Source: a virus. From it: DNA of 26,908 nucleotides. The translations under genes were made by a program, and so were the position numbers. The notes below the pieces were generated by a model. That model saw only the letters and a program-made list of their open reading frames with translations, searched no databases and was not told the DNA's origin. Within the stretch, counting starts at the first letter, position 1, and every line of letters starts with the position of its first letter. The DNA lies in the IMG/VR virus record IMGVR_UViG_3300025000_000371, positions 1 to 26,908 of that record, one strand, 5' to 3'. Of this stretch, positions 11,301-17,961 are shown in pieces.

Positions 11301-13006
11301 TGATAAAATACTGTACTAGCTGCCATCCAAATTGGAAACCGCTGCATGGCGATCCTAAATAATTCCATAAAAGATTTATTTGAATTATTTAATTCTGCAG
11401 CAGCAGTTCTTGCATTTGATACGATTCTTCTATATTCAACATCTAATTCTTTCATCTTTTTCTTTAAATTATCAGTTGAAGAATTTAATTTACCCACACC
11501 TGATAAATACGCATCTAATGCACTTTTATCAATATTAGAACCATATCTAGTACGTGCATTTTTAGATTCAAATTCTGCTATTTTTTTATACAATAATAAT
11601 TTATGCTCTAAATCTTGTATTTCTGAATTGTTTTTACTTTTATTAGATAGATTACTTATTCTATTACTAGCTAATTTCCTTGTTTGTGTATCTAATACTT
11701 CAATATTTTTTATATAATCTACTAAATTTTTTATTTCATCTTTAGTTATAAATCCTTTATAATTTTTACTAATATCAGCAATACTTTTAAAACTAGAAAT
11801 TTTAAATGTTTTTAAAGCATCGTTATTTTGTGATTGTTCTATATTTACTTTTCTTAAAGACTGACTCACAGAATCCCATTGAAACTTTAATTTTTCAATG
11901 TATCCTGCTTGATTTCTAATTTCTAAAGTCAATTTACCAAATTCATCAATTGAAGATTTATTAACTACATTCCCTCCAACAGATAAAGAAGATTTCATTT
12001 TTTCTATTTCTGATTTAAACATTGCCAATTCAGAAGTCATAATATTAAAATCAAATATTTTTTGTTTTTTTGTATTGCTACCAGAATTATTAACCATATC
12101 TTGAGTATTTTTAATAACTCTTTTTACTTCTGCTTCATATCTATTTAAAATTCTAAATGTTTCTTGAGGAATTACTTCTCCTTTTTTTATTCTTAAATCT
12201 AACGAATATAAATATTTTTGGAATGTTTCAACTTTCCTTTTTGCTTCATCTACTTCTTTTGTCCCTATTGGCATTAATTTAATTTGCTCAGCCATTTTAT
12301 CAGAACTTATAACTTTAGGATTTAATTTATTTAATTGAGATTGATAAGAATTTTCTACTTTTGATAATAATTGTGCATTTTTTTTTATTTGATTAAATTG
12401 ATTTTGCAAATCAGTTAATATTTTTTTATCTAATACTTCTATTCCCTTTAAAGAATCTTCAAAAGTCTTTAAAGCACTTTTATCTACAAAACTACCAAGT
12501 TTACCTTTATTTAAAGTTTCTATTAACCCTTTGAATTTTGCTTGAAGTGCATCAACTGTTCCAATACTATCTTTTTGTTCTCTATTAATCCTTATTAACA
12601 TCTTGCTTACAGAGTCCCATTGATATTTATATTTTTCTACGTATCCTGTAGCAGAAGTAACTTCCATTGTTACTTTTCCTAATTCATCTTTGATTGTACT
12701 TACTCTTCTACCCGTTGTTTCAATATTTCTTTCTGTATGCATAATTGCTTTATTAAAAGCTAATAATTCTTTTGATTTATTATCAAAATCAAAATTAGGT
12801 GTTTTTATATTTTGCATGGAAGATGATATTTGATTTAACTGTGATATTAACTGTGAAAGTCCTGTACCACCTATTTTTATGTTTAATGTTCCAATCTTTT
12901 TCTGCAATTGACTTATTAAATTTTCTACTTCTGTGGTTATATTAGTTTTAGATGTTTTGTCCATTAAAATCTTTATTAGGATTGATAGATCATTGTTATT
13001 TGGCAT
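5318..13006 (-). CDS. Tail tape measure protein with M23 peptidase and lytic-transglycosylase-like domains
   Basis: This 2562-residue protein sets tail length and is ejected during infection. Residues 1-540 are mostly coiled coil. Residues about 580-830 form the conserved TP901-type core. Hydrophobic segments at about 895-925 and 972-1006 could cross or disrupt a membrane. A long coiled coil follows to about 1560. Residues about 1595-1700 are an M23 endopeptidase domain with zinc-ligand motifs H-E-G-I-D (from H1604) and H-L-H (about 1686). Residues about 1730-1810 look like a lysozyme or transglycosylase fold with a GEQETNWG catalytic-Glu motif. The rest is charged coiled coil with a Ser/Asn-rich linker. 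The start is an ATG after a strong AAAGGAGGT site. A GC-rich patch lies in the core. Confidence 0.96.
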   Translation of the reverse strand: MPNNNDLSILIKILMDKTSKTNITTEVENLISQLQKKIGTLNIKIGGTGLSQLISQLNQISSSMQNIKTPNFDFDNKSKELLAFNKAIMHTERNIETTGRRVSTIKDELGKVTMEVTSATGYVEKYKYQWDSVSKMLIRINREQKDSIGTVDALQAKFKGLIETLNKGKLGSFVDKSALKTFEDSLKGIEVLDKKILTDLQNQFNQIKKNAQLLSKVENSYQSQLNKLNPKVISSDKMAEQIKLMPIGTKEVDEAKRKVETFQKYLYSLDLRIKKGEVIPQETFRILNRYEAEVKRVIKNTQDMVNNSGSNTKKQKIFDFNIMTSELAMFKSEIEKMKSSLSVGGNVVNKSSIDEFGKLTLEIRNQAGYIEKLKFQWDSVSQSLRKVNIEQSQNNDALKTFKISSFKSIADISKNYKGFITKDEIKNLVDYIKNIEVLDTQTRKLASNRISNLSNKSKNNSEIQDLEHKLLLYKKIAEFESKNARTRYGSNIDKSALDAYLSGVGKLNSSTDNLKKKMKELDVEYRRIVSNARTAAAELNNSNKSFMELFRIAMQRFPIWMAASTVFYQSFAFFKEGIQFVNEYNKSLTELSMVYMKTQEQIEGLGEKIHALSIQMGIATQEVAKGAVEFARQGLSQEDTFKRMETAIKYAKISNLDFNTSARILTATVNSMGVSAEHAADVFSYMGDATATGADEIGEAFQRMGGTIGSTDVTFAKAASWVSIISAKSRESAYTIGNSIKGLISRMQSLKERGFDETDGTQVNQVAKSLATIGVQLIDNQGQFRNFGKVMDEIGGKWKTLDSRQKAYVSTTLAGTYQQARFLNLMESYGESIDLYKESLNQAGIANKKFDLYQQGTEAQLTRMKNVFEGVWLNTFSSDGIRNVISALTGLGNIINYIIKTFGASTVALGITMVSFSLFSNVLRTKVIANGATLIAMLKGTSTALNGATLSSRLATIAFTGLSFSIRGVGLAMASTIKFMSGLFFPLAIITTISFALTKLGEIVWDLFHKTEKAREEFNKLKDELKSLKSEITETETLLKTYEDLSGGLAKTTEEKEKLAEATQRLSELYPEAVIRYNAEGKAIENNTKLIEQYLDAKRKEGEEKKKALKDGFIDTSDADFESLNNSKDNINKTKKELDAFIKLRDSKGIFRNAIYSDNDIDENIVRLRKELRGFQDESNKTFETLSTGASALYSEFDNFDLGSSNLTLFIRDILNNSEELNKSGVKDIRGFIEQLGEAKVPNIFAEYNKALEEYKESPMLEKDYETLVNKQATALSALEKVFKDLKLESSETFKQLKEDFLALPQIKLDSFTDYDTAIKSLTDTYKKSSDEINEYQKLLSDVTEGNDINFESVQKLIETNPKLITAIKNENGQMTISVEALRKLIKERKLEHKTAIETQIEKTKIINKATLDRIKSYGIEIEQIHNLADAEAAVVEMGMKMSANVGKMTPEEEKQAVVDLSRSRAEIEKSKQEIENYKKLSQELIDSMDNPNFGIDRSKDSNSTAESLAWEEVTNEIKKYDNALNRLEDTTSNMIKGSKDRRDALHAENLKIKEQIDYLKKQKDGLNTVSITTTSNGKLPNPIPGKELKDSFGAPRDGGARKHEGIDIMAERGTEIHSTTSGKVLSAGNTGTKGGWGVTISDPQGNRHYYAHMNTDPSKILGIGQEILAGQVIGYVGDSGNAKGTPHLHYGITDANKKAVNPYNLLTNDVNTTTTQKTITTNTSRSAIDRYNISPEIVDTVLSLAQKYNVDPALILAIGEQETNWGKSGDGKKGMYLGYGSYDSGSDYSQAGLENQVEKAIKKMSAWGMTPGNVSFDKLNQGNQGNLPTGIYATDGRWQNSVWNLYKEFSNGQMTSTISGDSSNLSYAKLAEDRIKHQEEINAKILELEKKFAQNSKEWYTDLWQESDNIISEFEQKSNFSKMFSESMSKSSPEYRNELEVQKNNITGVQTQLAEQAKQMDQAIENMKKGITEGTFKDEQFLKETIEKRKALSAEWWNKQKEIVDKQAEITSSEVEAVTNKIDEYNLALSISQSQQEMNENGTEGYNNALKNEAIQYANIEFALKAKLAIYQKELADTALGTLRYQELQKAISDTTQEIINNEKALYDKKMSLGDNIISIYKDAYEKQKDYALDAIDKQMDAEDKRHEQATKNIESEMNQFEDFINEKLDLLNDQENQEDYTQNLNKLQKEESDIQKQINKLALDDSYEANAKRFDLQKELTVKQEEIEKLQTDRSRELRKENLQDQLDIYKKDNDAQKELEDDKYDTIKDSLDDQKDITEKYYDNLINDERKFAQIREDIIKGNFGNIQSELSNFENIASSKFKSLGTNIQTNFIDQIRNALSALKSLNDANGSDIGGNSGSSDSSNNNNSSNNSSNHSKYYPWKTQINNIIYDKKMWQQGYETGNQQMMKDAENEAKIYYDQIPDDAKSLLQGMNYTSAKSWYDKNIYHEGGLISNTKPSKIMDIVNKLFNTQSNESVVKMLKGELAIPENNVMKNFMPNMQNFVSSFVPSFNLQPQAVGGGNTNITMNVNIAKVNTQDQSSLNQFFGTIRTELNKIGK

Positions 13007-13037
13007 TTATTTTTACCTCCTTTATAATAAAAAAATA

Positions 13038-13064
13038 TAAAGAAGGTAAATTATACCTTCTTTA
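13038..13064 (-). terminator. Rho-independent terminator after the homing endonuclease gene
   Basis: A perfect 11-bp stem (13038-13048 with 13054-13064) with a 5-nt loop begins directly after the endonuclease stop codon and is followed on the minus strand by ATATTTTTTTATT. It separates the endonuclease from the tape measure gene, whose ribosome binding site comes immediately after. Confidence 0.85.
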
Positions 13065-15026
13065 TTACGCAACTAAAAATATTATTTGTTTTAATTTATT
13101 TTTAACTCCCTGTAAATTATATCTTAAATCTTCTGGATATAAATCAATTAATATAATTTCATTATCATTACATATTTTTATTTTTTCTTGCATCTTAACT
13201 TTATAAAAATCTTTCTTTGGCATACCAAAAAATTCTACTATGATATTATCATTAATCAACCAATCCATCCTTTTTAAACCACATCTTTTATCATCAATTA
13301 AATCTCTATATAAATATTCTTTAATATAATACATATTAATATCAATCATATAATTAGTAATTATTAACTCTGCTTTAGATAAACATATATCATTATTATT
13401 GGATAAATATATTTTCTTATTATAAATACTATTGCTATTTAATTCTAATCCTGCTTCAATACATGCTTCTCTGTATCCACCAAAATATCTTATATATGTA
13501 ACTATACCTGGCATATCTTTATTATCCGTAATCTCTTGTCCTAAAGGTGTTCTACCCAATTCATTTGCAAAATTTTTAAGAGCAATTATAACATCTTTTT
13601 TATTATCTTCGTGTTTTTGTATAAAATAATCACTAGAATAATCTTTACGTATATTTAATTTCATTGCCATATTTATTAATTGAGTAATTTTCCTACCAGG
13701 GAATAATTTAATTAAATCCTTATTATCTATACAAGCATATTTTTCTTTTAATATATTTATTTCTTGTTCATCCCATTTATTAGATTCAGATATTCCTAGT
13801 TTATATGCTTTTGTTGTAAGAGATTCATATGTACGATTAGGAAATAATATTAATAATTTTTGTGGAGATAAATTATTATAATTTTCTTTTAATAAATCAA
13901 TTTCTTCATCTGTCCAATAATAATTTTCTCTTTGTATATTTAATTTAGATGCTTTTTGGCATATTTCATCTTTGGTAAATGGTTTTAATAATTCAATTAA
14001 TATATACCATTCTTCATAAGGGTATTTTTCTTTAAGAATTTCTATTTGTGTTTTAGTCCATCTATCATTTCTTTTATTTATTCCAAGTTTATTTATTATA
14101 TTACATATACTTGCTCCATCATTATAACCATATTTTTTAGCAATCTCATTTAATTCCATATTATTTAGATAATCATTTTTAATTCCTTCATAATCTTTGT
14201 TGCAATATGTACCATTGGAATTCAAAACTCGTAATCCCATTTTATTAGCTTTATGTCTTATTACTGTTTCTGTTCTTTTAATCATTAATAATTTTTGTAT
14301 TTTTTCTATTTCATTAGATGGATAATAATCAATTAATACTTGTTCATCACACAAATACCATTCATCTTCTCCTAAAATATTAATTAATTTTAAAAAATCA
14401 TTCCAAGTGCCAAAACTTCTTTGATATACTCCAACATCTGGATAACCATTTTTCTTTTTCATTTCTTTTCCTAAAGGGTATTTATCATTTTCTTTATAAA
14501 ATCTCCAAAATTCACTTATTAAAAAATCATTACTATATTTAAAAACTCTCCTTAATTTTTCATGTTCTCTTTTTGTTTTAATTTGTTTTTCTGTTTTACT
14601 TCCTAATGCTGTAGCGATTTCACTATCAGTCATATTTAAATAATTTTCTTTTAAAAATTCAAATTCTTCATTTGTCCATATATTCGCTTTTATTTTAATT
14701 CCTGATTTATTTAAAATTAAAATAATATTATTCTTTTTTAAATTATATTTTATTACTAAATCATCTAATGACATACCATTTTTATAATCATTCTTAATAT
14801 TATTATGTATTATATTTATATTTTCATTAAACGATTTAAAACCTAATAAATGAAATGCTTCTTTTAAAGAACCAAATTTTGTTTTATAAATTGATGCACC
14901 TAGATAATTTTTATTTTTATCTAACTTTCTTCGAGTTGGTACTTCTCCAAACTCATTATAATATCTTTTTAATTCATTAATTAAAAATTCATCAGTATGT
15001 TCACTTTTGATATTTTGTTTACTCAT
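13065..15026 (-). CDS. Modular homing endonuclease: HNH-associated repeats, Myb/SANT-like repeats and a PD-(D/E)XK-like nuclease end
   Basis: Numbering is from the TTG at 15032 (655 residues); the ATG at 15026 is the likelier start, though spacing from GGAG is 11 nt versus 5 nt for TTG. Residues 13-66, 168-220 and 479-530 match the homing-endonuclease-associated repeat pattern (PF18780 type). About five Myb/SANT-like helical repeats beginning W-T-x-x-E follow at about 118, 225, 325, 373 and 420, and two short helix-turn-helix units lie at 81-114 and 284-321. The C-terminal 110 residues carry E555, D590 (RMDW), E600 (IIVEFFG) and Lys at 611/613, which suggests a restriction-endonuclease-like fold of the kind in Vsr-related homing enzymes. 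It lies next to the conserved tape measure gene, as free-standing homing genes often do. Domain architecture is confident, the catalytic assignment less so. Confidence 0.8.
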   Translation of the reverse strand: MSKQNIKSEHTDEFLINELKRYYNEFGEVPTRRKLDKNKNYLGASIYKTKFGSLKEAFHLLGFKSFNENINIIHNNIKNDYKNGMSLDDLVIKYNLKKNNIILILNKSGIKIKANIWTNEEFEFLKENYLNMTDSEIATALGSKTEKQIKTKREHEKLRRVFKYSNDFLISEFWRFYKENDKYPLGKEMKKKNGYPDVGVYQRSFGTWNDFLKLINILGEDEWYLCDEQVLIDYYPSNEIEKIQKLLMIKRTETVIRHKANKMGLRVLNSNGTYCNKDYEGIKNDYLNNMELNEIAKKYGYNDGASICNIINKLGINKRNDRWTKTQIEILKEKYPYEEWYILIELLKPFTKDEICQKASKLNIQRENYYWTDEEIDLLKENYNNLSPQKLLILFPNRTYESLTTKAYKLGISESNKWDEQEINILKEKYACIDNKDLIKLFPGRKITQLINMAMKLNIRKDYSSDYFIQKHEDNKKDVIIALKNFANELGRTPLGQEITDNKDMPGIVTYIRYFGGYREACIEAGLELNSNSIYNKKIYLSNNNDICLSKAELIITNYMIDINMYYIKEYLYRDLIDDKRCGLKRMDWLINDNIIVEFFGMPKKDFYKVKMQEKIKICNDNEIILIDLYPEDLRYNLQGVKNKLKQIIFLVA

Positions 15027-15126
15027 AAACAAACCATCTCCTTTAATTTATTATTTTATTAATCTAACAATACTAATTAATCTACCAACCAACCTTTACT
15101 CCTCAATAATCAAATTAAAAAATAAA

Positions 15127-15190
15127 ATAGGGAAAGGGTATGAGGAGATGTAAAAAACCCTTTATCAGTTAGTTGTACGGACTAACCTAT
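15127..15190 (-). promoter_or_regulatory. Two-hairpin attenuator-like leader upstream of the homing endonuclease
   Basis: Read on the minus strand, hairpin 1 (GTTAGT/ACTAAC, 15168-15186, 7-nt loop) is followed by the linker TGATAA and a second hairpin (AAAGGGT/ACCCTTT, 15133-15163). CCTAT at 15186-15190 can also pair with ATAGG at 15127-15131 to close both. A T-rich run (ATTTTATTTTTT) comes next, about 90 nt before the endonuclease start. This looks like an intrinsic terminator in a leader, and it resembles the leader at 20018-20069. Confidence 0.6.
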
Positions 15191-15215
15191 CCCAAACTAC
15201 AATAAATAAAATAAA

Positions 15216-15243
15216 AAAGAATCTACATTTTTATAGATTCTTT
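15216..15243. terminator. Hairpin in the leader region, possible bidirectional terminator
   Basis: A perfect 10-bp stem (AAAGAATCTA at 15216-15225 with 15234-15243) with an 8-nt loop. A-rich sequence precedes and T/A-rich sequence follows, so it could act on either strand. It lies between the promoter at 15391-15419 and the attenuator-like element. Confidence 0.5.
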
Positions 15244-15277
15244 AATACTTTAAAATCAAAAAATCAATTATATTTAA

Positions 15278-15304
15278 TTGTTATATTGTTATATTGTTAT
15301 ATTG
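15278..15304. repeat. 8-bp tandem repeat, about 3.4 copies
   Basis: TTGTTATA is repeated exactly three times plus three bases, followed by a looser CTGTACTGCTGTG stretch. It is within the long endonuclease leader and its role is unknown. Confidence 0.8.
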
Positions 15305-15390
15305 CTGTACTGCTGTGTTGCTAATTCATTAATTAACTTATTAATTTATCTATTTTCACATACTTATAATTATATTTCTATTTTATTGTT

Positions 15391-15419
15391 ATTATACAAC
15401 ATATAAAATGGTATGTCAA
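15391..15419 (-). promoter_or_regulatory. Consensus sigma-A-type promoter for the homing endonuclease cassette
   Basis: TTGACA (15419-15414) and TATAAT (15396-15391) are separated by exactly 17 bp on the minus strand. Both hexamers match consensus perfectly. Predicted start near 15384 gives a leader of about 350 nt that contains the attenuator-like element. Confidence 0.8.
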
Positions 15420-15447
15420 GATATAAATGAAAATAATTATATTAATA

Positions 15448-15501
15448 ATCTAAATAAAATAAATACAATCTAAATAAAATTAAATAAAATCTAAATAAAA
15501 T
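15448..15501. repeat. Three direct repeats phased by about two helical turns
   Basis: ATCTAAATAAAAT occurs exactly at 15448-15460, 15468-15480 and 15489-15501, spaced 20 and 21 bp. The copies lie directly upstream of the promoter at 15391-15419 and near the integrase 3' end. Phasing suggests a protein-binding array: integrase arm sites, or a regulator of the promoter. Confidence 0.7.
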
Positions 15502-15511
15502 AATCACAAGT

Positions 15512-15580
15512 AGTAACTAAGATTTATAAATTTTATTTAATATCATATTTAATATTTAACTCAAATTTACCTTAGTTACT
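15512..15580. repeat. 10-bp inverted repeat with 49-bp spacer
   Basis: AGTAACTAAG (15512-15521) is exactly inverted at 15571-15580. The spacer is almost pure A/T and no T-run typical of a terminator follows on either strand. It may belong to an attachment or regulatory region beside the integrase. Confidence 0.6.
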
Positions 15581-15636
15581 TATTTCTAATTATTTCTAAT
15601 TATTTAATTAATTTATGTGTCAATTTACGATTTTAC

Positions 15637-15710
15637 AAACCCTTATAAATAGTACGTTTACAACACCTCAAAAATTCAAAAATCATGACAAATGAGGATT
15701 TTATGTTGAT
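15637..15710. other. att-like element A at the integrase 3' end
   Basis: AAACCCTTATAAA (15637-15649) lies within an imperfect inverted pair with GTTT at 15656-15659 and is followed 41 bp from its start by AAAATCATGACAAAT, then GGATTTTATGTTGAT overlapping the integrase stop. The same blocks occur in the same order and orientation at 24575-24685. The layout could suit a tyrosine-recombinase core site, since attP commonly abuts the integrase gene. This is inference. Confidence 0.35.
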
Positions 15711-16726
15711 TTCATATTTTCTAATTCTTTATTTTTATTCATTAAATTTTTAATTTTATCTCTAACTTGTGCCTTACTTATTGGTTTAATATATGCAGAC
15801 CTCGTAGTTTCCGTACTCTTATGATTACCCATTTCGGCAGCTAACGACAAATCTCCCGTTTTTTCGTAAATATTATTCAATGCACTCTTTCTTACGCAGT
15901 GACAATGAAAATCATCTAATCCAATAATAGTACCTATTGCTGTAATTCTCCTTTGTAATGAACCTTTACTCATTTTACGATAAACTTTACCATAATAACT
16001 AATAAATAATGCATCTACTTCAAGATTATCAATTTCTTTTCTCTTCTCAAACCACTCTTGAATCAAAACTAATGTTTCTTCTGATATACTCACTTCAACC
16101 AGATAGCCTCTTTTCTCCCTTATATTTGTAAATACACAATTCTCTATATCTAAATCACTTATTTTAAGTTTCTCTACAGCACCAATTCTATTAGCACTAT
16201 CTAATAAAACTTCAAATAATAACTTATCAATAATATCAAATCTCTTTTCATTCTTTAATCCTTCACGAATTTCTTCTATTTGATCATCGTTCAAGAAATA
16301 TGAATTAATAATTCTTTCTTCACTAGCACCTTTCATTCTATCTAATTTCTTATCGAATGGATGCCTATCAATTAATCCACGTTTCATAGACCATAAATAG
16401 AATGTAGATACAGCAGCAATTTTATTATTAATAGTTTTCTTATTATTCTTTAAAGTATCTTGACAAAAACTAATAAAACTTTCCATTATATCAATTGCAT
16501 CAACAAATAAATCATCAGAATATAAATCTATATTATTCCATTCTTCAGATAGAAATACCATGAATTGCATAAAATTACTTGCATAGGTTTTGAAAGTGGT
16601 ATCTTCAACATCCTTATTCTTAATAATACTAGATTTAAGATACTTTTGATATTTAGCAATATTTGTTGGATTAATCTTTGCTTGTTTTTCTTTAGTGAAA
16701 TACTTTACTTTTGTTATTTTAGACAT
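15701..16726 (-). CDS. int: Tyrosine recombinase / phage integrase
   Basis: A 341-residue site-specific recombinase of the XerC/D-like size class, lacking a long AP2-type arm-binding extension. The SAM-like core-binding region covers about residues 20-125 and the catalytic domain about 140-325. Catalytic residues are visible in the correct order: R180 (NRIGAVEKL), K205, H276 and R279 (H-C-V-R), H302 (GNHKS) and the nucleophile Y312. The frame opens at 16807, but the ATG at 16726 has an AAGGATG site 9 nt upstream, while the 27-residue extension has none. It probably integrates and excises this phage or a module within it. The candidate site A overlaps its 3' end. A leader hairpin lies at 16777-16804. 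Confidence 0.93.
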   Translation of the reverse strand: MSKITKVKYFTKEKQAKINPTNIAKYQKYLKSSIIKNKDVEDTTFKTYASNFMQFMVFLSEEWNNIDLYSDDLFVDAIDIMESFISFCQDTLKNNKKTINNKIAAVSTFYLWSMKRGLIDRHPFDKKLDRMKGASEERIINSYFLNDDQIEEIREGLKNEKRFDIIDKLLFEVLLDSANRIGAVEKLKISDLDIENCVFTNIREKRGYLVEVSISEETLVLIQEWFEKRKEIDNLEVDALFISYYGKVYRKMSKGSLQRRITAIGTIIGLDDFHCHCVRKSALNNIYEKTGDLSLAAEMGNHKSTETTRSAYIKPISKAQVRDKIKNLMNKNKELENMKST

Positions 16727-16776
16727 TAAAAGCACATCCTTATATTTTATTTTATTTTTGTTTTTATAGTAGGGTA

Positions 16777-16804
16777 GAGAGCAGTAATTAAATATACTAC
16801 TCTC
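16777..16804 (-). promoter_or_regulatory. Leader hairpin upstream of the integrase
   Basis: A 9-bp stem with one G-T pair (16777-16785 with 16796-16804) and a 10-nt loop, between the BRO-N gene stop and the integrase start. No T-run follows on the minus strand, so it looks like a leader or processing structure and not a terminator. Confidence 0.45.
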
Positions 16805-16812
16805 CAAAATAT

Positions 16813-16829
16813 AATTATATTTACAATTT
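16813..16829 (-). repeat. Copy of the recurring 17-bp motif, after the BRO-N gene
   Basis: AAATTGTAAATATAATT on the minus strand, 7 bp past the BRO-N/RusA stop codon; one of about six related copies between 16.8 and 24 kb. Confidence 0.5.
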
Positions 16830-16835
16830 ATTTAA

Positions 16836-17924
16836 TTAATCTACATTTCTAATATGGTAATAGATCTTCCCATCTTTATAATTATCAACATCCATATTTT
16901 TTTCTATAATTATTTTATCAATTATATTATCATTTTCTCCATATTCCCTTGTAATTATCTGATCTACGATTCCTTTTGTAAGATTTTGAACATCAAAGGA
17001 TTTCTTACAATCAAATTTTAAAAATACAATAATAGATTTATCCCAATCTACATTTAATTCTTCTTTGGGAGTCAATTGATGCGAAGGGAAGTTTTTAATC
17101 CAATTATTATATGTATTTGTTTTTACAGTAATATTTTTATTTGTATAATTACTCTTAACTGTCTCATAAAGGTAATTTTCAGAAATTCCATGAACATCTA
17201 AAATTATATATTTAGACATAGGAGGATTTAAATTAGCAATTACATCTTCTAATTTGGAAATAACTTTATTCTTATATGAAAGCATTTGTCCTCTACTTTT
17301 ATTTCCTGTTTCTTTTTGTTTCTTAATTATGTCATTTGTAACTTCTGCAACTGCCAAAGCAAATGAACCTTTACCATTATCAATTAATGCCTGTTTTCTA
17401 TCATTTAAGGAATTAATAATAATACTTTGAATAGAATTCTTTTCTTTACCATCTTTATTTTTATGATAAATCATACATTCTTTAAATTCTTGGTCTATTG
17501 ATTCTAAATTACAATTCTTAAAAGTATTTCTTATTCTCTTATTAGTAGAATATTTATCAAGTTTAGTTTCTTGCTCTTCAGTAATATATTTAGATACATA
17601 CGCACCATTTTGTCTAAGTGAAGGTAGTACATCTTCAAATGCCCATTTCTCGAATTTTTCTGCTTCTGGCAATTTTGATTTTATTATAAGTCTATAAACA
17701 TCTCCTTCAGGTATTAAAGATATTTCATTTCCTCCATCTTTAAAGTTGTCGTTTTTTACGACACCCTTACAATGTCTAATAATAGCATCTCTTGGGTTGC
17801 TATAACCTAAAATATTTGCAATATCTTTTGCAATAAAATAATCCTTACCATCAATAGTAACCATTCTTAATTTCCCTAATTCTCCTGTAAACACTTGAAT
17901 TTCATTTTTCTTTTCCATAATCAA
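16836..17924 (-). CDS. BRO-N domain antirepressor-like protein fused to a RusA-like Holliday junction resolvase domain
   Basis: A 362-residue protein. Residues 10-110 form a typical phage BRO-N domain (F-x-A-K-D-I-A-x-I-L-G-Y and the later W-A-F-E-D-V-L-P-S-L-R), usually a DNA-binding part of antirepressors. The middle, 115-235, is basic and helical. Residues about 237-355 look like RusA, the branch-specific Holliday junction nuclease: D311, N314, K317, D321 and D332 keep the same spacing as D70, N73, K76, D80 and D91 of Escherichia coli RusA. The second catalytic Asp (D72) is Gln313 here, so activity is uncertain. A TTG at 17924 has better spacing (7 nt) from AAAGGAG than the ATG at 17918 (13 nt). 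A structured leader precedes it. The BRO-N call is firm, the RusA call strong but from motif spacing only. Confidence 0.85.
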   Translation of the reverse strand: MIMEKKNEIQVFTGELGKLRMVTIDGKDYFIAKDIANILGYSNPRDAIIRHCKGVVKNDNFKDGGNEISLIPEGDVYRLIIKSKLPEAEKFEKWAFEDVLPSLRQNGAYVSKYITEEQETKLDKYSTNKRIRNTFKNCNLESIDQEFKECMIYHKNKDGKEKNSIQSIIINSLNDRKQALIDNGKGSFALAVAEVTNDIIKKQKETGNKSRGQMLSYKNKVISKLEDVIANLNPPMSKYIILDVHGISENYLYETVKSNYTNKNITVKTNTYNNWIKNFPSHQLTPKEELNVDWDKSIIVFLKFDCKKSFDVQNLTKGIVDQIITREYGENDNIIDKIIIEKNMDVDNYKDGKIYYHIRNVD

Positions 17925-17961
17925 AAAACATCTCCTTTAATATTTTATTTCCTTAAAAAGA

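Noticed and set aside
10725-11717. Two plus-strand open frames of about 123 codons inside the tape measure gene
   Set aside because: They are antisense to the conserved tape measure core and to coiled coil, with no ribosome site.
15595-15623. Promoter candidate with TTGACA at 15623-15618
   Set aside because: No acceptable -10 hexamer at 16-18 bp; ATTAGA at 17 bp is too poor.
16727-16807. 27-residue N-terminal extension of the integrase
   Set aside because: No ribosome site precedes 16807, it crosses a leader hairpin, and the ATG at 16726 has a well-placed AAGGATG.
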